Assembly: GCA_019636335.1 (NCBI GenBank)
Contig: JAHBXR010000001.1
Span: 62,001-126,000 of the forward strand
DNA: 64,000 bases
Direction of reading: 5' to 3'
Origin: Pirellulales bacterium
GTDB taxonomy: Bacteria; Planctomycetota; Planctomycetia; Pirellulales; JAEUIK01
Under the pieces are notes generated by a model. That model saw only the letters and a list, made by a program, of their open reading frames with translations. It did not search any database and was not told where the DNA came from. Position 1 is the stretch's first letter; each line of letters opens with the position of its first letter. This document shows positions 63,226-64,000 of this stretch, piece after piece. The position numbers and the translations under genes were made by a program.

Positions 63226-63336
63226 GTTCGATCGATTTCCACAAACTCGCTTGTGTCGAGGACAGCAACCTTGGCAGGAATCACGCGACACAGCGGTTTC
63301 CCACAATTCGCGGCGACACGTTCGCAGGGTACACGC

Positions 63337-64000
63337 ATGCCAATGATCGTTCTATTTCTGGTCACTGTCTTGTTCGTCAGCACTGCGGCGGCGGACGAGA
63401 AGTTTCACCAGGTCGCCTGCGAGGGTCACTACCCCGAGCATCTGCAGGGCATTTGCGTCGACGACGGGGCGATCTACTGGTCGTTCACGACCTATCTCGT
63501 CAAAACCGCCCCGTCGGGCAAGCTGCTGAAGAAGGTGCCGGTGGCCGATCATCACGGCGATCTCTGCCATGCGGAGGGCAAACTCTACGTGGCGGTGAAC
63601 CTGGGCAAGTTCAATGACCCCGCGGGCAACGCCGACTCGTGGGTCTATGTCTACGACGCCGACACGCTGGATGAATTGGCCAGGCATTCCGTGCCCGAGG
63701 CGTTCTATGGGGCCGGCGGCATTGCGAAGCGAGAGGGACATTACTTTGTCGTAGGGGGGCTGCCCGGCAAGGTGCAGGAAAACTATGTCTACGAATACGA
63801 CGAGCAGTTCAAGTTCATCAAGAGGCATGTCATCCCGAGTGGCCATACGCACCTGGGCATCCAGACGGCGACCTTTGCCCACGATCGTTGGTGGTTCGGC
63901 TGCTATGGCTTTCCCAAGGTGCTGCTCGTGACCGATGCCGATTTCAAGCTCATGGGTCGTTATCAGTTCGACTGCTCGCTGGGGATCGTCGGCCTCGACA
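63337..64000 (+). CDS. Exported beta-propeller-like protein, 5' part (runs off window)
   Basis: About 221 codons are visible before the window ends. A signal peptide (MPMIVLFLVTVLFVSTAAA) is followed by strands typical of propeller or quinoprotein-like folds: GHYPEHLQGICVDDGAIYWSFTTYLVKTAPSGKLLKKVPVADHHGDLCHAEGKLYVAVNLG, SWVYVYDADTLDELARHSVPE, HYFVVGGLPG and THLGIQTATFAHDRWWFGCYGFPKVLLVTDADF. Each blade ends in 'DADT/DAD-K'. AGGG lies seven bases before the ATG at 63337. The mature protein would act outside the cytoplasm; enzyme activity, if any, cannot be told. Confidence 0.78.
   Translation, partial: MPMIVLFLVTVLFVSTAAADEKFHQVACEGHYPEHLQGICVDDGAIYWSFTTYLVKTAPSGKLLKKVPVADHHGDLCHAEGKLYVAVNLGKFNDPAGNADSWVYVYDADTLDELARHSVPEAFYGAGGIAKREGHYFVVGGLPGKVQENYVYEYDEQFKFIKRHVIPSGHTHLGIQTATFAHDRWWFGCYGFPKVLLVTDADFKLMGRYQFDCSLGIVGLD

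Overview
The window (about 62-64% GC) looks like chromosome of a planctomycete, most likely of the Pirellulales. The grounds are two giant surface proteins with the N-terminal LEPR-XLL-type tag, a DUF1080 protein, a Ser/Thr kinase with the planctomycete N-terminal helical block, a BlaI/M56 operon, a MoxR/DUF58 pair, and many exported proteins known to me only from this phylum. No rRNA, tRNA or CRISPR array was recognised. Genes lie on both strands in short operons.

Layout. 1-1240: end of a MoxR-DUF58 operon interrupted by a heptad fold-back array. 1657-6626: ceramidase-like exported hydrolase and two tandem 551-residue GT39/ArnT-like membrane glycosyltransferases. 6746-11833: carbohydrate cassette (Gfo/Idh/MocA dehydrogenase, TIM-barrel sugar isomerase, phosphomannose-isomerase-like cupin, DUF4432 mutarotase-like protein), then an MFS transporter. 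13437-17489 and 31332-35627: two LEPR-XLL giants that share a repeat module, a C-terminal module and an upstream 14-base motif. 17577-21980: DUF1080 protein, Bfd-like ferredoxin facing bacterioferritin, transglutaminase-like protein and thioredoxin-like protein. 22032-23020: a complete insertion sequence with an exact 9-bp target duplication. 23055-30996: methyltransferase, HEAT-repeat protein, Ser/Thr kinase, glutaredoxin-like protein, ThiO-type oxidase and small exported proteins.

35720-42127 is a cyanophycin locus: DUF1854 protein and ABC exporter (translationally coupled) divergent from cyanophycin synthetase, across an 895-bp non-coding interval. 42319-44867 holds two proteins sharing a 'GY-P-FVLVRDN-CCFG' domain plus a 'CPFCPA' exported protein. 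45058-49675 holds RicT/PSP1, a Minf_1886 protein, a small membrane protein and a BarA-like hybrid kinase. 49689-56851 is mixed housekeeping and exported genes, including an Mrp/ApbC ATPase and an HdeD-like protein.

56911-60469 is the most system-like region. BlaI repressor, short M56 (BlaR1-type) metalloprotease and two single-pass proteins form one overlapping operon behind a pair of matched operators spaced 31 bp. The two single-pass proteins share an N-terminal 'GxWATxFD' motif, which suggests a protease-controlled circuit. 60543-62757 carries two metal-dependent alcohol dehydrogenase family enzymes. The window ends inside an exported beta-propeller-like gene.
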